Counted from the first letter of the stretch, positions 1 to 7,258 are shown. The stretch: DNA of 9,134 bases from Cytophagales bacterium (GCA_013205605.1 JABMMK010000212.1:1-9134), one strand, 5' to 3'. A program made the numbers and translations. Notes: generated by a model not told the origin, from the letters alone.

Positions 1-1818
1 CCCATCTGGAGAACAGAAGATGGATCTGAGGAAATCTGTATTGGCTCATTGGCACAGTTGGCAGACGAAATTGAAAAGGCCAACCACTCGGGCCAATTGT
101 CTGAGGTTCAAAAATCAGGGAATTCCGCTTTTCAGATCGCGCTGGAAAATAGACAAGCTGATTTACACCGACCTTTTGTGGACGAGATTTATTTGTTGAG
201 CGCCTCGGGACAAATACTAAGCCGAGAGCTTGATTTGATCGATGTTTGGTTTGATTCGGGTGCCATGCCTTTCGCCCAATGGCACTATCCATTTGAGAAT
301 CAAGAAATATTTAAAAAGTCATATCCTGCCGATTTCATTTCGGAGGGAGTTGACCAAACACGCGGTTGGTTCTTTACATTACACGCTATTTCAGCCATGG
401 TGGAGGATTCAGTTGCCTTTAAGCATGTAGTTTCTACCGGCTTAGTGTTGGATAAAAATGGAAATAAAATGTCCAAAAGACTGGGCAATGCCGCCGATCC
501 TTTTGACACGCTATTGAAATACGGCGCTGACCCGACGCGCTGGTACATGATCACCAATGCCCAACCTTGGGATAATTTAAAATTTGATTTAGCCGGAATT
601 ACGGAAGTACGGAATAAGTTTTTTGGCACACTGACCAATACCTATAATTTCTTTGCTTTATATGCCAATTTAGATGGTTTTGATGCCTCAAATGTGCGCG
701 TTGAGGAGGAAAACTTATCTGAATTAGACCGATGGATTTTATCTAAATTAATGAATTTAATTGCTGAGGTGGATGAGTCTTTTGAAACCTATGAGCCTAC
801 AAAAGCGGGTCGGGCGATACAAGATTTTGTGTGCGATCATTTGTCAAATTGGTATGTACGCTTATCTAGGCGACGTTTTTGGAATCCTGAGGCCAAGGAA
901 TTAGGCCTAAGTGCAGATAAAAAAGCGGCCTATCAGACCTTGTATACTTGTTTAGAAACGGTGGCCCAATTGATGTCTCCGATCGCGCCGTTTTATGGCG
1001 AATGGTTGTATAAAAATTTAACTCAAAAGGAATCAGTTCATTTAACTGATTTTGTCAAGGTTAATGCCGCTTGGAAAAATGAGGATTTGGAAACTTCGAT
1101 GGAATTAGCTCAGCGAATCTGTTCTTTGGTACACTCGATTCGTAAAGTGCATAAATTAAAGGTGCGCCAACCATTGGCCCAGGTGCTGGTTCCTGTTTTA
1201 CAGGAAAATGTTCGAGAGCAAATTAGGCGTGTCGAGGATTTAATTAAGTCGGAAGTTAATGTCAAGCAGGTAAATTATTTGAATGATGCTTCCGGTGTCT
1301 TGAGTAAGCGGGTTAAGCCTAATTTCAAAGCGTTGGGACCTAAGTTTGGGAAGGACATGAAAGCGGTGGCTGATCTTATTACGAGTATGTCAAAAAATGA
1401 TTTATCTACGGTGGAATCTGCCGGTTCAGTTAATCTACATGGTTTTGAGATAGGAATGGGCGATATAGAAGTGATGACGGAAGATATGCCAGGATATTTG
1501 ACTGCCAGTGAAGGGGGCTTGACTATTGCGCTTGATAACACATTAAGTCCTGAATTGATTCGGGAAGGAATGGCCCGCGAATTTGTGAATCGCGTCCAAA
1601 ATTTACGCAAAGACTTAGGTTTTGATGTCATTGATAAAATTCATATTTCGATCCAGGAAAATACGAGTGAATGGAAAGATAGTTTGACTGAATTTAAAGG
1701 ATATATAAGCCAAGAAGTTCAAGCTATTTCGATTGATTGGGTGAATGAGATTAGTGAAGGTTATTCAGAAGTCAGTATAGATGATGTAAATTTAAATGTC
1801 CGTTTGACCGTTGCATAA
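1..1818 (+). CDS. ileS: Isoleucyl-tRNA synthetase, C-terminal part (5' end outside window)
   Basis: This class Ia aminoacyl-tRNA synthetase charges tRNA-Ile with isoleucine in the cytoplasm. The frame is open from base 1, so the gene begins before the window. The 605 residues seen carry the late catalytic-domain motif DVWFDSG (about residues 81-87), the ATP-binding KMSKR loop (residues 156-160, bases 466-480), a helical anticodon-binding domain (about 240-400, with LDRWILSKL and NWYVRLSRRRFW), and a C-terminal domain resembling DUF5915 (about 430-605, including ELIREGMAREFVNRVQNLR). The HIGH motif and most of the editing domain lie upstream. No C-terminal CxxC zinc-finger pairs of the E. coli type are present, so this is the longer eukaryote-like (IleS2-type) enzyme usual in Bacteroidota. 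A TTG at base 49 is in frame but is not the start, because the homology (PIWRTEDG...) continues upstream of it. The gene ends 12 bp before the MBOAT gene, which suggests co-transcription. I am very sure of the identity. Confidence 0.97.
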   Translation, partial: PIWRTEDGSEEICIGSLAQLADEIEKANHSGQLSEVQKSGNSAFQIALENRQADLHRPFVDEIYLLSASGQILSRELDLIDVWFDSGAMPFAQWHYPFENQEIFKKSYPADFISEGVDQTRGWFFTLHAISAMVEDSVAFKHVVSTGLVLDKNGNKMSKRLGNAADPFDTLLKYGADPTRWYMITNAQPWDNLKFDLAGITEVRNKFFGTLTNTYNFFALYANLDGFDASNVRVEEENLSELDRWILSKLMNLIAEVDESFETYEPTKAGRAIQDFVCDHLSNWYVRLSRRRFWNPEAKELGLSADKKAAYQTLYTCLETVAQLMSPIAPFYGEWLYKNLTQKESVHLTDFVKVNAAWKNEDLETSMELAQRICSLVHSIRKVHKLKVRQPLAQVLVPVLQENVREQIRRVEDLIKSEVNVKQVNYLNDASGVLSKRVKPNFKALGPKFGKDMKAVADLITSMSKNDLSTVESAGSVNLHGFEIGMGDIEVMTEDMPGYLTASEGGLTIALDNTLSPELIREGMAREFVNRVQNLRKDLGFDVIDKIHISIQENTSEWKDSLTEFKGYISQEVQAISIDWVNEISEGYSEVSIDDVNLNVRLTVA

Positions 1819-1830
1819 AACAAGGTAGAC

Positions 1831-3240
1831 ATGGTTTTCAATTCATTACAGTTTTTGGTGTTTTTTGGAATTGTGACCAGTGCTTATTTTTTATTGGCTC
1901 ACAAATACAGATGGGCTTTGTTACTAGCGGCTTCTTGTTATTTTTATATGGCTTTTGTTCCTATTTATATAGGGATTTTAGGCTTGACCATTGTCATCGA
2001 TTATTTTGCTGGGATCTATTTGGAACGGTTTCAGGGGGGTGCAAAAAAAATATTTTTGGGTTGTAGTTTGCTGGCCAACTTAGGTGTGTTGGCCATTTTT
2101 AAATATTACTTTTTTTTTACGGACAACTTTAATTTCCTAGCCAGTTATTTCTCCATTCCTATACACTTCCCGGTTTTAAACATTTTACTGCCCATTGGCC
2201 TGTCATTCCATACGTTTCAAGCGATGAGCTACACGATCGAAGTTTATCGAGGTAAGCAAAAGGCGGAACGGAATTTTGGAATTTATAGCCTTTATGTGAT
2301 GTTTTATCCACAGTTGGTGGCCGGACCCATCGAAAGGCCACAAAATCTAATTCATCAATTTTACGAAAAACATGTTTGGGATACCGCCCGAGTAAAATTA
2401 GGCTTGCTGCAAATGATGCAAGGTTTTTTCAAAAAAGTAGTCATTGCCGATCGCCTGGCGATGGTGGTTGATCCAGCCTATGCAAATTTATCAAACCAGA
2501 GCAGCTTGAATTTAATCATCGCCAGTATCTTTTATTCATTTCAAATCTATTGCGATTTTTCGGGCTATTCCGATATCGCGATTGGGGCTTCCAAGGTGAT
2601 GGGTTTCAAACTCATGAATAATTTTAATGCACCCTACACGGCCAAATCCATTCCAGATTTTTGGCGCCGTTGGCATATTTCCCTCTCCACCTGGTTTAAA
2701 GACTATGTATATTTTTCTTTAGGAGGTAACCGCGTATCGGTTCCTCGTTGGTATATCAATATAATGATCGTCTTTATTTTGTCAGGCTTTTGGCATGGGG
2801 CCAGTTGGAACTTTGTGATTTGGGGAGCTTTACACGGATTGTTCCAATTAATGGGTTTGACGCTTAATCGGATTTTCCCTAATTTGGCAGCGGATGAGCA
2901 AAAGTCAGCTGCTGGAGTTTGGATGTACCGACTATTCACATTTTTACTAGTGACGATTGCCTGGGTATTTTTTAGAATTCCAAAATTTGGGGATATACAG
3001 ATTTACTTTGGCCAATTAACTCGCGGCTCTATGCTAGACCCGATATCTTTAGCTTTTAATACCAGTGAATTATTATTTTCTATTTTGTTGATTGTGGGTT
3101 TATATCTGTATGATTTTAAAAGGGACAAAATAAAGGTGGATTCGGTCAAATTATTTTGGCCGATTATATCTGGATTGGCGTTTTTGATTTACTTTTTTGG
3201 AGTCTTTAATTTGAAACAGTTTATTTATTTTCAGTTCTAA
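1831..3240 (+). CDS. MBOAT-family membrane O-acyltransferase (AlgI/DltB-like)
   Basis: This 469-residue polytopic inner-membrane protein belongs to the membrane-bound O-acyltransferase family. Characterised relatives (AlgI, PatA, DltB) move acetyl or D-alanyl groups from a cytoplasmic donor across the membrane to an extracytoplasmic partner. Many hydrophobic segments run from residue 5 to the C-terminus. Family hallmarks visible are VAGPIERP (roughly 166-173), CDFSGYSDIAIG (about 240-250), DFWRRWHISLSTW starting at residue 276 (His282), and SGFWHGASWNF, whose His322 is the invariant MBOAT catalytic histidine. The length is typical for AlgI-like proteins. The ATG at 1831 gives the usual N-terminus (FNSLQFLVFF) and is preceded only by a weak AAGG. 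The gene lies 12 bp after ileS and 3 bp before an SGNH-like gene, the classic partner type. The substrate is unknown; acetylation of an exopolysaccharide or other surface glycan is the best inference. No alginate-specific genes are visible, so I give no alg symbol. Confidence 0.93.
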   Translation: MVFNSLQFLVFFGIVTSAYFLLAHKYRWALLLAASCYFYMAFVPIYIGILGLTIVIDYFAGIYLERFQGGAKKIFLGCSLLANLGVLAIFKYYFFFTDNFNFLASYFSIPIHFPVLNILLPIGLSFHTFQAMSYTIEVYRGKQKAERNFGIYSLYVMFYPQLVAGPIERPQNLIHQFYEKHVWDTARVKLGLLQMMQGFFKKVVIADRLAMVVDPAYANLSNQSSLNLIIASIFYSFQIYCDFSGYSDIAIGASKVMGFKLMNNFNAPYTAKSIPDFWRRWHISLSTWFKDYVYFSLGGNRVSVPRWYINIMIVFILSGFWHGASWNFVIWGALHGLFQLMGLTLNRIFPNLAADEQKSAAGVWMYRLFTFLLVTIAWVFFRIPKFGDIQIYFGQLTRGSMLDPISLAFNTSELLFSILLIVGLYLYDFKRDKIKVDSVKLFWPIISGLAFLIYFFGVFNLKQFIYFQF

Positions 3241-3243
3241 TTT

Positions 3244-4332
3244 ATGCAAAAACTACTCGCATGTATTGGGTTTATTTTTTGTGCACTTACCTTGTATTTG
3301 ACTAGTTCAAATGCGGGTATGAAGTGGATTACCCAAGACCGTTATAGTCAAATAGGGGCTTTGGGAGCGGATAAATACCTGTATGGCGACCTGTATGGAT
3401 TGACGTATTTGAGCAAATTTAAAAATGTAAAAGACACTAATTTTGTTTCAATACCGACCAAAGATGAAAAACCAAATAGCGATATTGCGAATCTTTTTAT
3501 TCTGGGGGATAGTTATTTATATAGCTTTTTCAAAGAAGATCCCCGCTATTATGCCAACATAGGCCAAGTTAAGTTTATTCGTTGGTCTGTCGCCAATCCC
3601 ATTGAAATTATTCCCCCGAGAAATCAAAAAAATATTTTGTTGATTGAATCGGTTGAGCGAAATATGTCCAGTCTATTCAATTTAAATTCCGTGAAGGCCC
3701 GATTGGATAGGGCGGAGGCGGTGCAATCAGAGCCAAATGCACGTCAGAAAATAGAATATTTTTTTGCTGAAATTGACGGAGGAATCAAGGAAAGTTTATA
3801 TCATAAATCTCTTGAGGCCAACATTGAATTTGCTTGGTTTAATTTTGGTTTTTGGGAACCATTGAAGGAATTAAAAGCTGATTTTAATTTAAATTTCTTT
3901 GGTCGAGTGGACAAAGAAGTTGCCATTTCAAAGGATCAAAACTTTTTGTATTTAGCTGAAACGCTTAACCTTAATAACCCTGGGAGCTCATTTTCGGACA
4001 TCAGTGAAGAGAAATTAAAAGCTCAAGTAAGCGAATTAAATAGGATACAGGATTATTACAAAGCTAGGGGCTTCGACGAGGTCATCTTTTCGATTATTCC
4101 GAATCCTGTGTCAGTGCTGAAAACGGAGAATAGACCAGATAATCACCTTATTCAAAGAATTAAGTCTCACCCTGATTTTATGGGGAAATTAATGGATGCA
4201 ACGGAAGATCTGTCCAAAAATGCTAAATCAAATTTCTTCACTTCTGATTCACATTGGAATCAGAAGGGTGCAAAGATTTGGTTAGACCAGTTGAATCGCC
4301 AAATCAAAAACGTAACTTATTTAGGAAATTGA
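3244..4332 (+). CDS. Membrane-anchored SGNH-hydrolase-like protein, probable O-acyl transfer partner of the MBOAT
   Basis: This 362-residue protein has an uncleaved-looking N-terminal hydrophobic segment (about residues 4-20) followed by a soluble, presumably periplasmic, domain. Two blocks suggest an SGNH-hydrolase fold: FILGDSYLYS, with the candidate nucleophile Ser90 in a GDS motif, and FFTSDSHWNQKGA, with the candidate Asp335 and His337 of the triad. Between them lie strand-like segments ILLIESVERN (about 131-140) and VIFSIIPNP (about 280-288). The DxHW block resembles AlgJ/AlgX-type acetyltransferases, whereas the Ser-first order resembles canonical SGNH enzymes and DltD. The ATG is 3 bp after the MBOAT stop, so the genes are almost certainly translated from one message. 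The inferred job is to take the acyl group exported by the MBOAT and attach it to an envelope polymer. The last 16 bases overlap the 3' end of the opposite-strand amidohydrolase gene. The superfamily assignment rests on motifs read by eye and the role rests on context. Confidence 0.78.
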   Translation: MQKLLACIGFIFCALTLYLTSSNAGMKWITQDRYSQIGALGADKYLYGDLYGLTYLSKFKNVKDTNFVSIPTKDEKPNSDIANLFILGDSYLYSFFKEDPRYYANIGQVKFIRWSVANPIEIIPPRNQKNILLIESVERNMSSLFNLNSVKARLDRAEAVQSEPNARQKIEYFFAEIDGGIKESLYHKSLEANIEFAWFNFGFWEPLKELKADFNLNFFGRVDKEVAISKDQNFLYLAETLNLNNPGSSFSDISEEKLKAQVSELNRIQDYYKARGFDEVIFSIIPNPVSVLKTENRPDNHLIQRIKSHPDFMGKLMDATEDLSKNAKSNFFTSDSHWNQKGAKIWLDQLNRQIKNVTYLGN

Positions 4333-5432
4333 GTTTTGTCTAGTTTGGGTAAAAGTTGCAATGCATTTTTATAGTATACTTTTTTAAGTACTTCGTCAGG
4401 AAGTTCTAACCCATAAATCCTCCAGAACGCATGTCTTTTTCGGTAGTATGGAAAGTATTCATCGCCAGTTTCTAGTAATCGGAAATAGGTGTAGTATTCA
4501 GACGTGGTCCAAATGTCTTTTCCAAAAAGCACTCGGTCTTGATATTTGATCATGAAAGCGCGCGCATTTTTGGGTTGGCGTCCTAGTTCATGAATCACGG
4601 CTCCGATCTCGGTGTACATATTTGGGTAAAGATTCATGAGTCGGCCTAATTCGGGTAAATTGTTTCCGAGCCAAGCTAAATGGGCGCTAATGAATTTGGT
4701 ATTGGGGTGCCTTTTGATGATATCAAATTGCTCATCCATCACTATTTTCCATGAAGGGTATTTGGTTGAGGGTCTTGCTCGGCTTGGAAATTGTTTAAGT
4801 TCAAGCCAGCGTTCATTGGTTTTATCGTGTACGTCAAAAAATGAAATGGGTTCTCCGGTATGGATCAAAATGGGGATATTTAGTTCACCACATTTGGCCC
4901 AAATGGGATCTAGTCTTGGGTCATTGGTGCGTATCCTATTGCCTTTTGAATCTTTTACTTCTAAGCCTAAGTCTTTAAATATTTTTAATCCCATGGCACC
5001 TGCTTTCACTTCTTTTTCTAGGGCCTTGACTGTTTCTGCAGACCAGTTTGGGTTATCGATATCACTAAAATTCAGGTTGGTAAACACGATCACCCGACCA
5101 TCGGCTTTTTCTTTTCCTGCATTGACAGATTGAATTAAAAAATCAGTCCCTTGTTCTCTTGCCCCGCTTCTATAATATCCTTTTCCACTTAAGTTGATCA
5201 TGAATTTCATGTTAAGGCTATCCATTTGCTTAACTAAATAGCCTAAATTTTGGCTTGGCATATTGTTTTGATGATTGTGAATATCGATGAATGGATATTT
5301 GGCCTTTTTGACGGTATGTTCGGGTACGACGAGTGTTGATATAGGATCATACTCTTCAAAAGCCATGGTTTTTTCTTGAGCGAATGAAGGTACACTGAGT
5401 AGGATGCAGAAGGGAAATAAATATTTTATCAT
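4317..5432 (-). CDS. Secreted amidohydrolase-superfamily protein (amidohydrolase-2-like TIM barrel)
   Basis: This 371-residue protein starts with a clear signal peptide (hydrophobic residues 4-17, likely cleavage SFA|Q after residue 18), so the mature enzyme is exported. The rest reads as a metal-dependent TIM-barrel hydrolase. FIDIHNHQ supplies the strand-1 HxH pair (His52, His54), AMGLKIFKD holds Lys150, ILIHTGEP holds His191, FISAHLAW holds His251, and VLFGKDIW holds Asp306. This is the expected order of metal and catalytic ligands. The C-terminal YYKNALQLLPKL matches the usual ending of amidohydrolase-2 (PF04909) proteins. The substrate cannot be deduced; hydrolysis or decarboxylation of a small cyclic or carboxylated compound is typical of the family. 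The gene is single on its strand, diverges from the TPR gene, and ends inside the SGNH gene. The Met start at 5432 directly precedes the signal peptide; no ribosome-binding site is evident, as is common in Bacteroidota. Confidence 0.88.
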   Translation of the reverse strand: MIKYLFPFCILLSVPSFAQEKTMAFEEYDPISTLVVPEHTVKKAKYPFIDIHNHQNNMPSQNLGYLVKQMDSLNMKFMINLSGKGYYRSGAREQGTDFLIQSVNAGKEKADGRVIVFTNLNFSDIDNPNWSAETVKALEKEVKAGAMGLKIFKDLGLEVKDSKGNRIRTNDPRLDPIWAKCGELNIPILIHTGEPISFFDVHDKTNERWLELKQFPSRARPSTKYPSWKIVMDEQFDIIKRHPNTKFISAHLAWLGNNLPELGRLMNLYPNMYTEIGAVIHELGRQPKNARAFMIKYQDRVLFGKDIWTTSEYYTYFRLLETGDEYFPYYRKRHAFWRIYGLELPDEVLKKVYYKNALQLLPKLDKTQFPK

Positions 5433-5462
5433 GTGCTTATTAGGTTAATTCAGCGAATCTAT

Positions 5463-5491
5463 TGAATATATTTTAAAATTGATCATGCAAA
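5463..5491 (-). promoter_or_regulatory. Candidate Bacteroidota promoter for the amidohydrolase gene
   Basis: Read on the minus strand, TTTG (plus positions 5491-5488) is followed after 17 bases by TATATTCA (5470-5463). This approximates the Bacteroidota consensus TTTG, about 19 bases, then TAnnTTTG. The -7 box has two mismatches. Transcription would start roughly 25 bases before the ATG. It is a pattern match by eye only. Confidence 0.3.
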
Positions 5492-5495
5492 ATGG

Positions 5496-5503
5496 TATAT
5501 TCG
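5496..5503 (+). promoter_or_regulatory. Candidate -7 box for the TPR operon
   Basis: TATATTCG differs at one base from the Bacteroidota -7 consensus TAnnTTTG. A TTG lies at 5479-5481, but the 14-base spacer is shorter than usual. Transcription from here would begin only a few bases before the ATG at 5512, giving a nearly leaderless message, and would exclude the upstream in-frame ATG at 5485. The support is weak. Confidence 0.22.
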
Positions 5504-5511
5504 CTCTATTT

Positions 5512-7221
5512 ATGAAAATTAGGCTGTATATATTTTTATTGGTTTGTTTCTCTTTGAATCCCTTATTTGGTCAAAAGAAAAAGCAGGAGGCTCATAACCT
5601 GACGGGTGCGCAGTTGGAGGAATTAATGACTGAGGGGATGAGGCATTACATTAAAGACGATTTTGATGAAGCCATTTTAGTGTGGGAACATTTGATTCTT
5701 GAAGTTCCTAATGAACCTTCCATTTATTATTATCTTGGGAAGGCCTATTTGGCACAAAATAAAAATTCTTTGGCTTTTAAAAATGCGGCGGAGGCTTGGA
5801 AACTTTCCCCTCACTCCATGGATTATGGACTTTTCTATGCGGACATCGCGTTAGATTTACGCAAAATAGATGAGGCTTTGGAAGCACTTCATAAAATGTC
5901 TGAATTTGACGAGATCCAGCCTGAGATTGGATTGCGCTTAGCGCAGGCCTATTTATGGAAGGAAAATGGGAAGGAAGCTTTGAACGCGTTGAAGAAGGTG
6001 GAGGTTTGGTTGGAAGACTTTCCGGAAATTGTTCGAACGAAGCAATTTATTTACCTAAAGGAAAAGGATGTTTCGGGGGCCATGAATGCTGGTTTTAGCT
6101 TGATCGAAAATTCACCTGATGAATTATTATTTACTTGGGATCAGATGGAAACGGTTTGGGATTTGGTGTCGGGAAAGACATTGCAAGCAGAACTTCGACC
6201 CTTAAAATCTAAATATTCGAGTCAGGGCCAATTGAATTTAATGAGTGCCAAATTATTTTTGGAAGCCAAAAATTTAGATTCTACCTGTGTAGAAATTTTG
6301 CATGCTGCCTCAGATTTGAGAATGAGTTCGGAGATTTTGGGCCAATTAACCATTCAAATTTTAGGATTAATTAAGTCGAGAGAAGACTGGCAAACGGTTT
6401 ATGAAATGATTTTAGAATTAAAGGGATTGTATCCTGTAGATCCTAGATTTGCTGCGCTTGAGGGTGATTTGTGGGCCAATATATCCAAGTTTAAAGAAGC
6501 GCAAGTTTCCTATTTACATGCGGCTAGAATGGGTAATGCTAAGTTTGAAGTTTGGGCTCGAATAATTCAATTGGATTACGAGATGAACTTGTTGGATAGT
6601 GCAACTATACATGCTGAAGAGGCCCTTGTTCTTTTTCCAAATCAAGGTTTTTTATGGTTTCAAAAAGGGTTTTCGGAGTATTTGAATGGAAAAATAAATG
6701 AATCCATTCGTTCATTTGAGGGAGCCATTCCCATGGCCAACAGCCAAGATGGTTGGTATATGCAATTATATGGTATCATGGGGGATGCTTATCATTCCAA
6801 AGGTTTATATAAGCAATCCGATGCTTGTTTTGACAAAGTCTTAGTCGTAAATCCCATGGAAGAACATGTCTTAAATAATTATAGTTATTACTTGTCTTTG
6901 AGGCGTGACCGTTTGGATAAGGCCGCTCTCATGTCGAAGAAGTTAGTGGACAAATTTCCTACTAATGGTACTTATTTGGATACTTACGCATGGGTATTGT
7001 TTCAAAGGGGTGAATACTTAGAATCATTAGTCTATATTGAAAAAGCCTTGAAGGATGAGAAGCAAAATAGCTCAACGGTTTGGGAACATTATGGGGATGC
7101 GCTTTTTAAGAATGGGCGCGTAGATGAGGCGGTTAAGGCTTGGAAAACAGCAAATTCCCTTGAAGGGGCAAGTAATAAATTGGATAAAAAGATTGAAAAT
7201 AAACGAATTATCGAAAATTGA
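5512..7221 (+). CDS. Secreted tetratricopeptide-repeat protein
   Basis: From the ATG at 5512 this gives 569 residues. That start places a conventional signal peptide first (Lys/Arg then a hydrophobic stretch, cleavage around LFG|Q at residue 20). The frame is open to a TTG at 5479 and an ATG at 5485, but those add an unlikely extension before the signal. Mature TPR helices are clear at about residues 33-165 (for example DDFDEAILVWEHLI and YYYLGKAYLAQNK) and again at about 374-555 (WFQKGFSEYLNGKINESIRSFEGAI, split here into helices; GDAYHSKGLYKQSDACFDKVL; LDTYAWVLFQRGEYLES; EHYGDALFKNGRVDEAVKAW). The middle is helical with weaker repeats. The NNYSYYLSLR and LDTYAWVLF stretches are typical of a conserved Bacteroidota TPR family. 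It heads a plus-strand operon with DUF4292 and EnvC genes, so it probably acts as a protein-interaction scaffold in the periplasm. No enzymatic domain is visible, and the precise function is unknown. Confidence 0.88.
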   Translation: MKIRLYIFLLVCFSLNPLFGQKKKQEAHNLTGAQLEELMTEGMRHYIKDDFDEAILVWEHLILEVPNEPSIYYYLGKAYLAQNKNSLAFKNAAEAWKLSPHSMDYGLFYADIALDLRKIDEALEALHKMSEFDEIQPEIGLRLAQAYLWKENGKEALNALKKVEVWLEDFPEIVRTKQFIYLKEKDVSGAMNAGFSLIENSPDELLFTWDQMETVWDLVSGKTLQAELRPLKSKYSSQGQLNLMSAKLFLEAKNLDSTCVEILHAASDLRMSSEILGQLTIQILGLIKSREDWQTVYEMILELKGLYPVDPRFAALEGDLWANISKFKEAQVSYLHAARMGNAKFEVWARIIQLDYEMNLLDSATIHAEEALVLFPNQGFLWFQKGFSEYLNGKINESIRSFEGAIPMANSQDGWYMQLYGIMGDAYHSKGLYKQSDACFDKVLVVNPMEEHVLNNYSYYLSLRRDRLDKAALMSKKLVDKFPTNGTYLDTYAWVLFQRGEYLESLVYIEKALKDEKQNSSTVWEHYGDALFKNGRVDEAVKAWKTANSLEGASNKLDKKIENKRIIEN

Positions 7222-7223
7222 GA

Positions 7224-7231
7224 TAATTTTG
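7224..7231 (+). promoter_or_regulatory. Candidate internal -7 box before the DUF4292 gene
   Basis: TAATTTTG is an exact match to the Bacteroidota -7 consensus TAnnTTTG, in the 37-bp gap between the TPR stop and the DUF4292 ATG. It would give a leader of about 20 bases. The nearest convincing TTG upstream (7193-7195) is 28 bases away, which is too far for a normal -33 box, so this may be chance in AT-rich DNA. Confidence 0.25.
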
Positions 7232-7258
7232 TAAACGCTTATTCGCTTAAATTTTAAG

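Larger units (their letters stand above)
5433..5511. promoter_or_regulatory. Divergent intergenic region with interrupted inverted repeat
   Basis: These 79 bp separate the divergent amidohydrolase and TPR genes and should hold both promoters. An interrupted inverted repeat is visible: AGCGAAT (5452-5458) and GAATATA (5464-5470) on the left both pair with parts of TATATTCGCT (5496-5505) on the right. Between them lie the small palindromes TTTTAAAA (5471-5478) and TGATCA (5480-5485). The symmetry gives each strand a TATATTC[A/G] box resembling the Bacteroidota -7 element (TAnnTTTG). The role is inferred; the repeat could be a regulator site or simply the paired promoter boxes. Confidence 0.4.

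Noticed and set aside
300..638. Minus-strand open frame of 112 codons inside ileS
   Set aside because: It lies wholly antisense to conserved IleRS sequence including the KMSKR loop, and its product has no recognisable features.
1275..1631. Minus-strand open frame of 118 codons inside ileS
   Set aside because: It is antisense to the conserved C-terminal IleRS domain, with no signal or motif of its own.
2703..2939. Minus-strand open frame inside the MBOAT gene
   Set aside because: It is antisense to the conserved catalytic His region, so the coding constraint belongs to the plus strand.
4636..5133. Plus-strand open frame of 165 codons opposite the amidohydrolase
   Set aside because: The minus strand carries a complete conserved TIM-barrel hydrolase with ordered metal ligands; the plus-strand product resembles nothing and is a shadow.
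5479..5511. Extended start (TTG at 5479 or ATG at 5485) for the TPR protein
   Set aside because: It would put 9-11 extra residues before a standard signal peptide and would overlap the likely promoter; the ATG at 5512 is more natural.
94..6350. Recurring GGCCAATT words at several places (for example near 93, 3010, 6226 and 6340)
   Set aside because: They fall inside different coding frames at irregular spacing, mostly encoding Gln-Leu or similar, so they look like codon-usage coincidence rather than a repeat family.
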